A DNA stretch of 64,000 nt from Piscicola geometra (taxonomy: Eukaryota > Annelida > Clitellata > Hirudinida > Piscicolidae): NCBI GenBank assembly GCA_943735955.1, contig OX030965.1, positions 1,226,701 to 1,290,700 on the forward strand, read 5' to 3'. The position numbers were made by a program, and so were the translations under genes. The first letter of the stretch is position 1, and every line of letters begins with the position of its first letter. The notes beneath the pieces were generated by a model. The model searched no databases and was not told where the DNA came from. It worked only from the letters and a program-made list of their open reading frames with translations. Positions 13,861-25,129 of the stretch are shown here, in pieces.

Positions 13861-16092
13861 TTTTACCTGCTTTTGCTACTATAGAATGAGATGAATAGAT
13901 GTTTCAGAAGACGAGGGAAGAATGTCTAATTTCAAAAGGTGTATCGAATTTGTGCTTACGTTATGTGTACAAATTGTTTGTTTTACAAAACATTTCACGG
14001 ACCATTTTATATTTTTCGCGAAGTCTAAATACGCCGGTCATCAGCTTTTGCATTTCCAATGAACTTCTCGGATATGTGTTAACTTTGTGCTTACAATTTC
14101 ATGATGTTTTAGTACTCTAGTTTTTCTAGCATAATGGTTCAAAAGAATATTAAAAATTAACTAATTATTTGCAGTTTTAATAAAAAAACTTATTTTATAA
14201 TATTTTTTTCTTTTGATTCATTTGTATGCCATAAAACACCCTTTACAATAAGCACTTTTCACATAATATGTAACTTTTGAAGGTTAGCAACAAAAGTTCA
14301 CCTTGTACCAAGCATGAGACAACCCCAATTGCCAATACGATAGCTTTTTTATGTTTCTTTAAATCTTTCTCTTTCCTTTTTTCAATGGAAATGCCTAAGT
14401 AATACGTGTGCTTTAAGGCAGTGGTTATTGAAGTTTCGGAAGCAACGGACCACTTGGCAATTTTTTGTAGTCTTCACGGCCCACTAACATTGAACATGAA
14501 AACGAGAAATCTATGAAAAAAAATCTAAATTAATGTAATAATAGTTGTCATTAATGAGACGTAGGGGAGATGAAGAATGTCTTACATTTTCAGTCTTTCA
14601 CTATTTAAGATCATGAAACAAACACTCCTGGCTTCCTTACCTCCATTTCGTTGAACGCTGAAATCGCTATTTTTGTTTTAATTGTGAAGCTTTGATTGTT
14701 TTCCGTGGTCACGTTATAACTTTAATGCGCGTTTAAATAACCTCTGCTGCAGAAATAGGTGACATACTTCGTTTGAAAAAAATATTTATTAGTAGTTTAT
14801 TTATATTAATACTTATTAACAATAATAGTTGTCACTTAATACATGGCAATAAAAACAACAAAAAAATTAACTAAGCAGTTCGGGGCAAGATGGTCAAGGC
14901 AAGATGTCATTTTTATTATTAAAAAAGATAAAGAAATGTCATTAAAAAGTTTGAAACTGATAAACTTTCATGGTGCTGCGCCCAAAGTAGATATTGAAAT
15001 AATTAAATGAAAATTTACAAGATTTATTTTCACAATGAGAGAAACCAGAATAAAATCAAAGAGATTCAGAAAACGACATTTTACTTTCCATTGGTACCCT
15101 AGTTAGCATCAGCTGAGTAATTAAAGGCTTTCTTCAGTGTCTGATAAGATAGATGAGTCGTCAGCAAACCACTTGCTTGAAATTTGCCTTACTCTCCTCT
15201 TTTGTCTATTGAAGCTTGAAAGCCTCTGGTGAAAATCTTAACAGAGATGCTTAAAACCCTCTTCTAAAATGTTTTGTTCATTAGTTCCATTATAAAAGTT
15301 TTTCTAATTACTGTTTAAATCGAAATGGTCAATAAAGCTTCCAAAGACTTCATAGACCTTTATGCAGTCAATCTGTGCGAACGGCAAACTTGAAAGCTGT
15401 TTAAGACAACAACAATTGGAGTCGAGACAACTGGCTGCCATGAAAACTATTAAATATATGTAATAATCTACTTATTTTAAATATATTAAACATAATGAAT
15501 AATAATAAACAGAAGTGTTTACCATTGAATGAAGTTATTTTGGCTTGATAGCTTGAAAGGATTAACGATACAGCTTGATCAAGAGACACAAGAACAAGAG
15601 ACTAATTAGGAGCCATATTGACTTTCTATGAGCAGTCCAAGTGCCTGGATTCAAGGAAACTTTACAATGTCGAAAATGTTTAAAAGTCATCAAAATATAA
15701 AAAGTAATTCATCGTTAAAACATTTATTTCTTTCATTCTGAAATAGTAAGCAATATTCGTTCTACAAACAGTTTCTGACTGTTTTGAACGCGGTCAGAAT
15801 CAAGAGTATTAGAAGTTAAGAAGACACAGTCACACAATTAGAAGGCTCTTATTTTAGGCTTAGGACTTATTATTTTATTTGGCAATCAGAATTTTTTGAT
15901 CGTTTCGAATGGGCGTGTGAAAACAGAAAAGAATAACAGTTCATTTAAAGAAAAGAATTGTTTTGAGAAAATAGGCTAGATTTTGGATGAGAAATTTATT
16001 AACTTATAACTAGAAAACAAGAAGAATTACATTGTTTGAATACCAATGGCCTAGAGTGCCAAACAATGTCGTACCTAATTGGGATCATATTT
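13861..16092. other. Intergenic DNA with a solo hAT-like terminus at about 14418
   Basis: At 14418-14455, CAGTGGTTATTGAAGTTTCG followed by a GGACCACTTGGC block resembles a Charlie-type hAT terminal inverted repeat. No matching second end or transposase was found downstream. The rest is AT-rich without a supported gene. Confidence 0.4.
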
Positions 16093-16224
16093 CTAAAATT
16101 TAGAGCTGTGCTTTAATCTAAGTTAACTTTCGATTAACACGTTAATCAATTAACGCCCATTAAATTTTTATCACCGTTAAATATTTTTAAACTTTTAAAA
16201 ACAATTAACGCATTAAAAATTGTA

Positions 16225-16288
16225 ATGCAATCAATCAATCAAATAGATTGCTATAGCGCTCTTTCTTCAAATTCAAGAGCGCTCGTTT
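16225..16288 (-). repeat. Short LINE/SINE 3' tail: hairpin plus (ATTG)n
   Basis: On the minus strand, AGCGCTCTT...AAGAGCGCT forms a stem, followed by ATAGCAAT and ATTG units. The same hairpin and tail ends the LINE at 60.6-60.76 kb. This copy is 5'-truncated to about 60 bp and lies inside hAT element E. Confidence 0.7.
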
Positions 16289-16627
16289 TAATCCAAATAG
16301 AAAAAAATGCTATTAAATTTATCAAAATTAAACTGTGTGTGCTGTGTTGGTAACCTTGTCATCAACTGAACACAAACACCCTATTAATTTACTTTCAAAA
16401 ACGAATGGGGAAAAGTGCGTTTGATTAAAAAACTTTTTATTCTTTCTAGATTTGCAACAGTACTTATCGGCGGTTAAAATTACGTAACATGTTCAATAGT
16501 GTTTCTTGAAATTTTTCACTTTACACAAAAATAAGCACTTCAGAAGATGATCCAGCTTATGTCATTCGTTTCACACAACTTTTTTTTTCGAACTGGAGCA
16601 GAGAATGAATAATCAGAATATCCAATG

Positions 16628-17053
16628 GTTAAGAATTGCCACATCATTAGACCCCCGATTTAAAAAAATTTACATGTCTTTAAACAAATGAAAGAGTTGA
16701 AGAAAGATAAGAAAACCTTTAAAACTACACACTGTATACTATCTTCTGAATAGTATTCAGCCTTCACCAAAGAAGTGACTATGAATAAATGTAACTTCAG
16801 ATTCTGAAAATGAAGATACTTCAATGGCAACGAAATCTATCATTTAAAGTATAGAAAAGAATCTGAGGTGGGCTTTGAGAGTTGTTCTTTAGTTTGGTGG
16901 CAACAACACGAAGGGACATATTCGGCTCTTGCGAAACTGGAAGGAAAGTACTTGTCATCTTCTGCAAGTACAGTTCCATGTGAACGTCTATTCAGCTTGT
17001 CAGGACACATAGTTAGCAAGAAAAAAGTCTTTTTAGATCCAACTAATATTTAA
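16628..17053 (+). pseudogene. hAT transposase fragment in element E
   Basis: The plus strand reads ATSLDPRFKK at about 16640. Later come WWQQHEGTYSALAKLEGKYL and STVPCERLFSLSGHIVSKKK, the classic LAKLARRYL...SxxSERxFSxAGxIVxxKR dimerisation region of hAT transposases. The N-terminal BED finger and most of the catalytic region are missing and frames are broken, so this is a deletion derivative. Confidence 0.85.
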
Positions 17054-17282
17054 AACTTGTTTGTTTGAGTAACTGGCTCAAAAATTATGTGTAACAATTG
17101 CATTTTTTTCATTTTTATACATAATATCTGATAGAACTTCTATAAAAGTTTTAATTTTTTTAAAAAATACTGTTTTATACTAACGTCAAATATGCTAAAA
17201 TCATTGCGTTAAAATACGATTAACGGCGATTAAAATTTTTATTCGTGGAACAGCTCTACTTAAATTACATAACAAGATACTA

Positions 17283-19334
17283 CCCTGTGAACATTCTATA
17301 TGGGCCTATATGGGTCCCATATGGGCTAAATGGGCTAAGGGTAATCAATATGGGTCCTATATGGGTCCTATATGGGCTTCGTGGGCTAGAGATTATCTAT
17401 ATGGGCCCTATATGGGTCCTATATGGGCTAAATGGGCTTTAAAAAAGAATAAAATTTAACGTGTTTTTAAAGAAAACCCTATTTGGGAAGTATATGGGTC
17501 CTAAATGGGCTGAATGAGCTTTGAATAATAATAAAAGTTAAAGTGTTTTTATGGAAAACCTATATGGGTCCTATATGGGTCCTATATGGGCTAAATGGGC
17601 TTTAAAAAAAATAATGATTCTAAGTGTTTTCAAAGAAAACCTATTTGGGAAGTATATGGGTCCTATATGGGCTAAATGGGCTTTGAATAACAATAAAAAT
17701 TAAAGTGTTTTCATGGAAAGCCTATGTGGGTCCTATATGGGTCCTATATGGGCTAAATGGTTTTTGAATAATAAAAAAAGTTTAAGTGTTTTCAAGGAAA
17801 GCCTATGTGGGTCCTATATGGGTCCTATATGGGCTAAATGGGTTTTGAATAATAAAAAAAAGTTTAAGTGTTTTTATGGAAAGCCTATGTGGGTCCTATA
17901 TGGGTCCTATATAGGCTAAATGGGCTTTGAATAATAAAAAAAGTTCAAGTGTTTTCAAGGAAAGCCTATGTGGGTCCTATATGGGTCCTATATGGGCTAA
18001 ATGGGCTTTGAATAATGAAAAAAGTTGTAGTGTTTTCATGGAAAGCCTATGTGGGTCCTATATGGGTCCTATATAGGCTAAATGGGCTTTGAATAATAAA
18101 AAATGTTTAAGTGTTTTCATGGAAAGCCTATGTGGGTCCTATATGGGTCCTATATGGGCTAAATGGGTTTTGAATAATAAAAAAAGTTTAAGTGTTTTCA
18201 AGGAAAGCCTATGTGGGTCCTATATGGGTCCTATATGGGCTAAATGGGCTTTGAATAATGAAAAAAGTTGAAGTGTTTTCATGGAAAGCCTATGTGGGTC
18301 CTATATGGGCTAAATGGGCTTTAAAAAATAAAAATGCTTAGTGTTTTCAAGGAAAGCCTATGTGGGTCCTATATGGGTCCTATATGGGCTCAATGGACTT
18401 TGAATTAGTGTAACATATGGCCATGGTTTTTGTAAAATACTTTTAATTTTTTTATTTTAGTCATTTGAATTTATTATCTCTTTTATTTTAGAAATGTTAT
18501 CTTCTGTTGTAATTATTTAAAAAGTATTTGTCTATAAAAGTCATTTTGGTTTCTTATTAAAGTTGTTAAAAAAATTCTCATTATTAAATATTAATATTAA
18601 AAAATTTAAAGCTATGCAAATAATTATTCAATAGTTCAACAAACTTTTCGAAACCCCACAAGTTGTAATCAATGTATTCAATATCTATATAAGATACCAG
18701 CCCTTTTATTAATATATGTAATGACAAAAAAGAGCCGGTTAGCCCTCCCCTTTACCAGAACAAATGAAACCATGGTATATAATTCATCAATAAGTTATTC
18801 GCAACTCCAACATACAGAAGAGAAATCAAAGTACACGTTTCCAAATTAAAAAAGCAAGCCAAGCAAAATTCAAAAAATAATAATCTTGAAGAATCCGATT
18901 AATTATATTTTTTATATTTGGACTATTTTTCTTACATCTTTAAATTTATGTTTGGCAGAAATATTTTAATTGCTTTTTATAAAAATAAATAATTTATCAA
19001 TCAATCATGTGTTGCCCATATAGCCCATATGGGACCCACTTAATTTGGTGTAGCATTTTGACATGGGTCCCATATGGGCTGCCCACATAGGGCCTATATG
19101 GGCTGCCCATATAGGGCCCATATGGGCTGTCCATATAGGGCCCATATGGGCTGTCCATATAGGGCCCATATGGGCTGCCCATATAGGGCCCATATAGTTG
19201 CCCATATAGCCCATATGGGACCCACGTAAATCGGTGTAGCATTTTGACATGGGTCCCATATGGGCTGCCCATATGGGGCCCATATAGTTGCCCATATGGG
19301 ACCCATATAGGTCCCATATAGAATGTTCACAGGG
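17283..19334. mobile_element. Inverted-repeat element built from TATATGGG tandem units, TSD TA
   Basis: It begins CCCTGTGAACATTCTATATG and ends with the inverse, CATATAGAATGTTCACAGGG, each flanked by TA. The left 1.1 kb is an array of about a dozen units of about 81 bp, each with one or two TATATGGGTCC words, a GGGCTAAATGGGCTT block and an AT-rich linker ending GTGTTTTCAAGGAAAGCC. About 600 bp of unique AT-rich centre follows. The right 330 bp is an inverted array of shorter GCCCATATAGGGCCCATATG-type units. No transposase is seen. The TA TSD and inverted ends suggest a non-autonomous DNA element mobilised in trans. Confidence 0.75.
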
Positions 19335-19365
19335 TATGTTCAATATCCTATATAAACTATAGTTG

Positions 19366-19420
19366 TGCTTTAATCTACATTAACTTTCGATTAACGGGTT
19401 AATTATTTTAAAAAGAACCT
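19366..19420 (+). mobile_element. Solo terminus of element-E-type hAT
   Basis: AGTTGTGCTTTAATCTACAT followed by TAACTTTCGATTAACG closely matches the first 45 bp of element E. No matching 3' end follows, so this is a truncated copy. Confidence 0.6.
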
Positions 19421-19689
19421 ATTATTGTACAAATTCTATATCAACAAACAGATCATGAAAGTCTATTAATGTCCCGAATCCCACTATGAGAATTTGGATA
19501 AATAGTGCTATTTTACTAGTTTAGAAGCTTCATGAAAAATATTATTAGACGATGGTTATATCAAAATACTCTTCATTCAATACATTTCTCAATTAGTATT
19601 ATAAAAAACTTTAAAAAACTACTGTTAATTCGTGAAACCTAATCCTAGTCTTATGTGAATCGGGACATTTGTGTTAACGTCATGGTGTG

Positions 19690-19821
19690 CATGATATAAA
19701 ATAATGGGATCTCCGCGCTTGGAGACCCCCGCCTTCATACAAACATATACTCATAAAGTTTGATTGGCCCAGCGTTGATATATGCATGACTTTGATTGGT
19801 TACTATTTGTGTACAAACATG
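19690..19821. repeat. Left arm of a dispersed inverted pair (mate at 24.09-24.22 kb)
   Basis: About 125 bp including GGAGACCCCCGCCTTCATAC and GGCCCAGCGTTGAT recurs in reverse complement at about 24090-24222. hAT copy B is inserted exactly at the inner edge of this arm. The arms may be the ends of one element about 4.5 kb long, or two separate copies. Confidence 0.65.
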
Positions 19822-19829
19822 ACTAAAAC

Positions 19830-22800
19830 CTTAACAGGGACCCCCCCACTTTTTTCCCCTTTTGTATTTAACAATTCCTATTTTGATATTAACATAATCG
19901 TCAACCATGGCATAAAAGTGAATGTTTATACAGTAATACATTGTGAGATTGTGGAGTTATAATGATAACTGTCTAAAACATAAATATTCTTTGCTTACTT
20001 GAATACTTCTTCACCTACTTTCATTTTATCTCTATGGCGTAGGCGGGAATCCTGAGGGGGTCCTGGAGTCCACCTTTATAAGAACCCCCTCACTCTTTTA
20101 AAAATACACATTTCTCACTTCTTTTGATACAAGCCTTATCGTCAACCATGGCATAAAAAATGTAAATACAGTAATACATTGTGAGTATGTATGGGCAGCG
20201 ATGCTAGGGGGGTCCTGGGGTCGATCTTAACATGTACCCCACTCAGTTTTTCAAACACATTAATTTCTTTACTCCTATCTTAATACAAGCATAATAGTCA
20301 ACCACAGCATGAAACAGAGTTTCATTCAGTAATATATTTTGGGTAGGAGTAGTTATAGTGATAGCTGCCTGAAGCTAAACTATTCTTTGCTTACTCAAAT
20401 ACTCATCCACCTACTCTTCTTTTTATATTTATGGTTTTAAACTAAAAAAATATATTTATAAAAATTAAATTTCTGATTTTTCAATTTTCGCAAGCAGACA
20501 TTCAGAATGCTTTTCAGAAAATATCGGTTCATTTTTTGCAAGCAGACAGATTTTCATTTTCATAAAAAAAATCATTCATATTGTGCTACTTATTTTGCAT
20601 GGACGATATTCATAGGGGGGTTCTGAGGTCCACTTCAATATCGTCCTTTCAATTTTTTAGATAAACCAAAATTAATGAATTTCAAAAGGCTTTGAACATT
20701 AACTTAAGTTTTGGTTAAATCAAACTACAAGTTTCATATCACATAGCTGCCAAAATGAAATGCTGAGGCCTTCAGCTCCTTTTACCGTTAGAAACACTGT
20801 GTGCACTGTTAATGGCGAATCAAGCCAAATTTGCTTTTAGCTCATTCTATCGTTAGAAACATAGTGTGAACTATCATGCCATGCCAGTTTGGTGTTGTGG
20901 TTGACGGCACACAAGACTGCAATGGGTTAGAGCAGGAATCGATATGGGTTCGTTTTTTTTGATGAAGCTCTGAATGTTAATACACAGTTTATTGGTTTAT
21001 TCAGCCCACCAGACACGATCGGAAAAAAATTATCTGCTGTAGTAAAAGATGTTCTGATCAGAATTATGCTTCCTATAGAATATCTCAGAGCTCAGACTTA
21101 TGACGGCGCTGCTAACATGAGCGGCCGATATAATGGTTGTGAGGCTATTATCAGCAGTGAGCATCCGCCTGCATTGTTTTTCCACTGTTCTGCACACTGT
21201 GCAAATCTTGTTGCCCAGCATACGGCTGCCGCAAATCCCTTTGTGAACAATTCACTTCAGTTTGTCCAAGAGTTAGGTGCTTTTTAAAATCGTTCAGGGA
21301 AGGTCAAGAAGCAGTTTAGTGATGCATTAGTGTCTCTTATAATTGCCTTTCCTGATGAGCCACTGAATAAAAAGTATAGTATAAAACTTATTTGTCCTAC
21401 AAGATGACTGACTAGAGTTTCTACAATGTCTTCTGTGCTTGAACGTTATGAAGTGGTACTTGTTAGCTTGGAATCATTTGCTTCCATTGGTACTGCTGAT
21501 GAAACAGCTGTAAAGGCTCGAGGCTTTTTTCAAACAGGGCACTACTGCACTGGCCCTCAAGGTAGTTGTTTTGGTGTTTTCACCTCTGGAACAGTTAAAC
21601 AAGTCGTTGCAGTCAGCAAGTGCCACGGTCAGTGGAATGGTTGCAACCACTGATTCAGTTGTGCAAAAACTGCGTCGCCTACGATCAGATAAACAGTTTA
21701 ACGCTATTTTTAGAGAGGTCAACAGCATGGTCTCGAGCCGATTGCTGTACCTCGGGTGCAAGAGCCGCCACAAAAGTATTGTGGGCTGGGCCCAGCTTAT
21801 GTAGCAACAACACCAGAGGAACATTATCGAGCAGCCTATTACGCTGTCATAGACATTGCAATCATGCAACTGACAGAAATATTCAATCGAGATTCTCCTG
21901 GTTTGCGTTCATACTTGCAGCTGGAGACCAATGTTGCTAACTGGTGAAGTGAATCATGATATTTGCAAGCAGTATCATGAGTTAAATGAAACTGGTCTTT
22001 GTTCACAGTTAACTATGTTTAAAGACCTGTATGAACTTTAGCACAAACGCAAAAAATAATGCAAGCTATGATCACGGAAGTCAGACATCTATTTCCTTAG
22101 GTTGAAAGATTGATCAGGTTGATGCTTGTGTGTCCAATAACGTCATTTACTGCAGAAAGATCATTTAGTGCTTTGCGACGTCTTAAGACTCGGTTGCGTG
22201 CACCTATACACAGCCTCGCTTGAATTCACTGGCCGTTTGTCTTGCACATCAAGATATACTTGACAGTCTGGATTTAAAAAGACTAGGAGAGGAATTTGCT
22301 AGTCGGTCAGACATTCGAAGGGGTCTTTTTGGAAATTGGAGTAAACGAGCTGTGGGGAGAGGGCAGGAAGACAGACAGAGAGGGTATTTTATGTTATCTA
22401 AATATTCATTGTGAGCTCCAATAAAAATTCTCATAGTATATTTGTTTATAACTTTGCCAAATTTAAATCTATTTGTGATTTTTTTAAACTATTTGACTCA
22501 GAAATGAATGGAAAACAAGATGTTATAACATTTATTTGATGGATTTATGACTAGTTGTAATTGAATTTATATAGATGACAATTAATAAAAGGTACTAAAA
22601 TCGCTATTGTTTATCTTCAAATCGCTCATAGTGGCAATAGAAAAGTATTTTTATTGAGAATCAAATTTTTTTTAATGTTTGGTGATACAAATATTATTAG
22701 TTGATACAAAAATAATTTTTACTACAGCAAAAAATACTAAATAGTATCGCTTGTACTGTATTGGCCGATACCGGTTCTTTGATTCCAACCCTGGGAAGGA

Positions 22801-22834
22801 CCCTCCCAAGATTTTCTTCAGATCGCCGCCCCTG
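19830..22834 (+). mobile_element. hAT transposon copy B, perfect TSD ACTAAAAC
   Basis: It is flanked by identical ACTAAAAC (19822-19829 and 22835-22842). The right end GATCGCCGCCCCTG is the inverse of copy A's left end. The left end, CTTAACAGGGACCCCCCCAC, is a mutated version of copy A's CATGGGCGACCCCCCCAC. Between 19.9 and 20.4 kb there are three diverged direct repeats of a segment carrying GTCAACCATGGCATAAA. The inner terminal-like motif (TTTGATTCCAACCCTG) is also conserved. Plus-strand transposase remnants occupy about 20.7-22.4 kb. Confidence 0.9.
20720..22415 (+). pseudogene. hAT transposase (DUF4371-type) pseudogene, copy B
   Basis: This is the most complete transposase remnant in the window. 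In order it shows a VVDGTQDCNG-like block, RAQTYDGAANMSGRYNGCEA (21084-21143), FFHCSAHCANLVAQHTAAAN, SVEWLQPLIQLCKNCVAYDQ, then EHYRAAYYAVIDIAIMQLTE. The C-terminal dimerisation block TAERSFSALRRLKTRLRAP (22145-22201) leads into EEFASRSDIRRGLFGNW. Many in-frame stops and frameshifts (one near 22215) make it non-functional. The family is DUF4371/HAT-C, as in ZMYM-like proteins. Confidence 0.9.
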
Positions 22835-22979
22835 ACTAAAACATATATTACGAAGCTTTAAGATTAACATTTTAAAGCTAACGGCACTGTTTATTTTCTA
22901 ATATCAGCTGATGTATGTAAGACAAAATGAAAATAATTATAAATAAGGCGGCCATATTTTTTTGTATATTTCGGCAAAT

Positions 22980-23050
22980 ATTTGATCAATCAATCAATCA
23001 ATCGAATCAATTTCTATAGCGCTCTTTCCTCAAATTCAAGAGCTATATAC
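22980..23050 (-). repeat. Short LINE/SINE 3' tail: hairpin plus (ATTG)n
   Basis: On the minus strand, AGCTCTTGAATTTGAGGAAA then GAGCGCTATAGAAATTGATT and ATTG units. It is a truncated copy of the same 3' end seen at 60.7 kb. Confidence 0.7.
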
Positions 23051-23269
23051 GAGATATATCGTAAAATAAACAATAATTATGGCTTATTTACTCTAGAATA
23101 TTATTATAATCTAAATGAAAAAGGTAGAAACAATCAAAGTCGAAAAAATTCCATCGAAAGGATTTATTGCTCTAATTTGCAGCATATCCTTTGCAGCTTT
23201 AACAAATTCAAATCTGTTCACATGTCGTTTAAAAATTAAGTTTTTACCACTTTATTAAACTCAAAATGT

Positions 23270-24025
23270 AAAAAATGTAAAAATATTATGTGAAATTGTT
23301 CACTAAAAAATGTTGGCATAATATTGGTCAGAGGACTAAAAGTCGTCAGCATGTTTTACAAATAAAATGTGGGTAAATGTTTCATAATTTTAAAGTATTT
23401 TCTTTTGCCTATCAGCAGTCAGAATATTTCTTCTTGGATAGTCCTGACATGTTTTATTTTAAATCTTATTATCAATGTCAGCTACCATGATACAAAATAG
23501 GTGGTTAAATTAAGTTGATAATGGGTTTGAAAAAATTATAAAACAGTGTCATAATGTTGAAAAAAAGACCTTTTTCACTGTTAGTGGGCAAGTCACTTCA
23601 AAACCGAACAGGCCATAGGCTGCTCCATTCTCTTGACTGATCTCTTCTGCTTCTGCTGGTGCACATGGAATGTGCTTGGTTTTCTTTAGCACAAATCTCT
23701 TCTAGCCCTTTAAATGTTGTTGTTGTTGAATGAGTGAGAATGAATAAGCCTTATTCAATAAGAAAGAACATACTCTCTCAGTGGGATGTTTTTCGAGAAT
23801 AAAAACAATTGATGCACTATCTTTTACGTGAAATACTTAATAATTGGTAAAATAGAATATTTTAAATTTATAAGATTTTTTTCACCATATTACTAGTAAA
23901 ACATTTTCCATACATTAAAAAATATTATGTGAAATTGTTCAATAAAAAAGTTGTGGCATAATATTGGTCAAAGCACTAAAAGTCATAGGCAAAATTTAAA
24001 GTATTTTATTTTGCCTATTAGCATT
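23270..24025. repeat. Pair of diverged direct repeats
   Basis: About 140 bp at 23270-23415 (TATGTGAAATTGTTCA...TGGCATAATATTGGTCA...TATTTTCTTTTGCCTA) recurs at about 23920-24025. No coding content is evident. The stretch between the copies has a GTTGTTGTTG run and nothing else recognised. Confidence 0.7.
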
Positions 24026-24084
24026 ACCGTTTTTTTACCATACAGATTTTAAACATTGGAAACTTGTCTAAAATAATTGTTATG

Positions 24085-24225
24085 GATGTGTGCTTGTGTG
24101 TATGTGCATTTCATGTTTGGTGGACCAATCAAATACATGCATACTAATCAACGCTGGGCCAATCAAATTATATGAGTGTATGTTTGTATGAAGATGGGGG
24201 TCTCCAAGCGCGGAGTCCAAATAAT
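24085..24225. repeat. Right arm of the dispersed inverted pair
   Basis: Reverse complement of the 19.69-19.82 kb arm, including CAACGCTGGGCCAATCAAA and GGGGGTCTCCAAGCGCGGAG. See that entry. Confidence 0.65.
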
Positions 24226-25125
24226 GATATAGTTTTTAAAAAAATAAAGAGCCCAATATTTAACATTTATCTTTCTTTACGCATAAACTAGCCAAAAATT
24301 AAAGTATATTACTCACTTGTTGCTTAATAAATCGCCATGATCAGTGAGATTCTAAAATCAGAGCGAAATTGTTGGAATGAACAAAACAGCCAAAAACTCA
24401 TATAAATTGAGTATTCTAAAATCGAGAAGAGTAAAAACACGTTTTTAAATAAACCTTTGACTGAGTTAATCAAACCGGATAGAACTAACTAAAACATAAA
24501 TCTAAATATTTAATATTCAAAATTTGTAATAGAAATTTAAGACATGTATGTGTTTTTAGCTTATTTTCAACTTTAAAATAGCTTGAAAGTATAATATCGT
24601 AGTATTTATTATGAATATTTTACATGGATAATATTTTTATATTCTTTTTCTTTAATAAAAATGCACCCAGTCTTGGATAAGATTTTCCATTCTTTTTAAA
24701 AACTAGTAAGACACTGCAAATCGTAAGTCTGTAATCGATTCTGGATTAACCCTAATATATACGTTTTCAGAATTGAAAAATTCGATTTAGATAAAAAGAT
24801 ACAACAGTTTGAAGTTTATTGACACTTGTTATTGCAACTAAAAAATAAAATAAAGACATTTCAAAGCATACATTTTATTTTAGCATAATTATGTGGTAGA
24901 AAAAGACCTTTACTTGACTATTCATAACGATTTAAAATTTGTAGATCTTATTCAGAATTTGAATTAATCCTCTTCTGCATGAATGAAAACATTTTTTATG
25001 AATTACAAGTAACAAAACTTTTTCATATTGGTGTTAGGTTGCAAAACAAGAGAAACTTATTTACATAAAATTTTTTCCCAATAATGGTGTAAAATGAGCC
25101 AAAATATATATGAATCATATATATA
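24226..25125. other. AT-rich DNA, nothing recognised
   Basis: Stops in all frames. No supported gene or element end. Confidence 0.5.
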
Positions 25126-25129
25126 TAAT

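Larger units (their letters stand above)
16101..17258 (+). mobile_element. hAT element E, near-perfect TSD
   Basis: The termini are TAGAGCTGT and ACAGCTCTA. They are flanked by CTAAAATT (16093-16100) and CTTAAATT (17259-17266), which match at 7 of 8 bases. Subterminal GATTAACG words are repeated at both ends. An internal plus-strand relic of a hAT transposase is present. Related fragments start at 19366 and 43953. Confidence 0.85.

Noticed and set aside
17245..18271. Plus-strand frames rich in GPIWVLYG
   Set aside because: Translations of the TATATGGG tandem units.
10073..22834. A single 12.7 kb transposon bounded by the inverted CAGGGGCGG ends
   Set aside because: The outer flanks do not match each other, while each half has its own perfect 8-bp TSD, so there are two separate elements.
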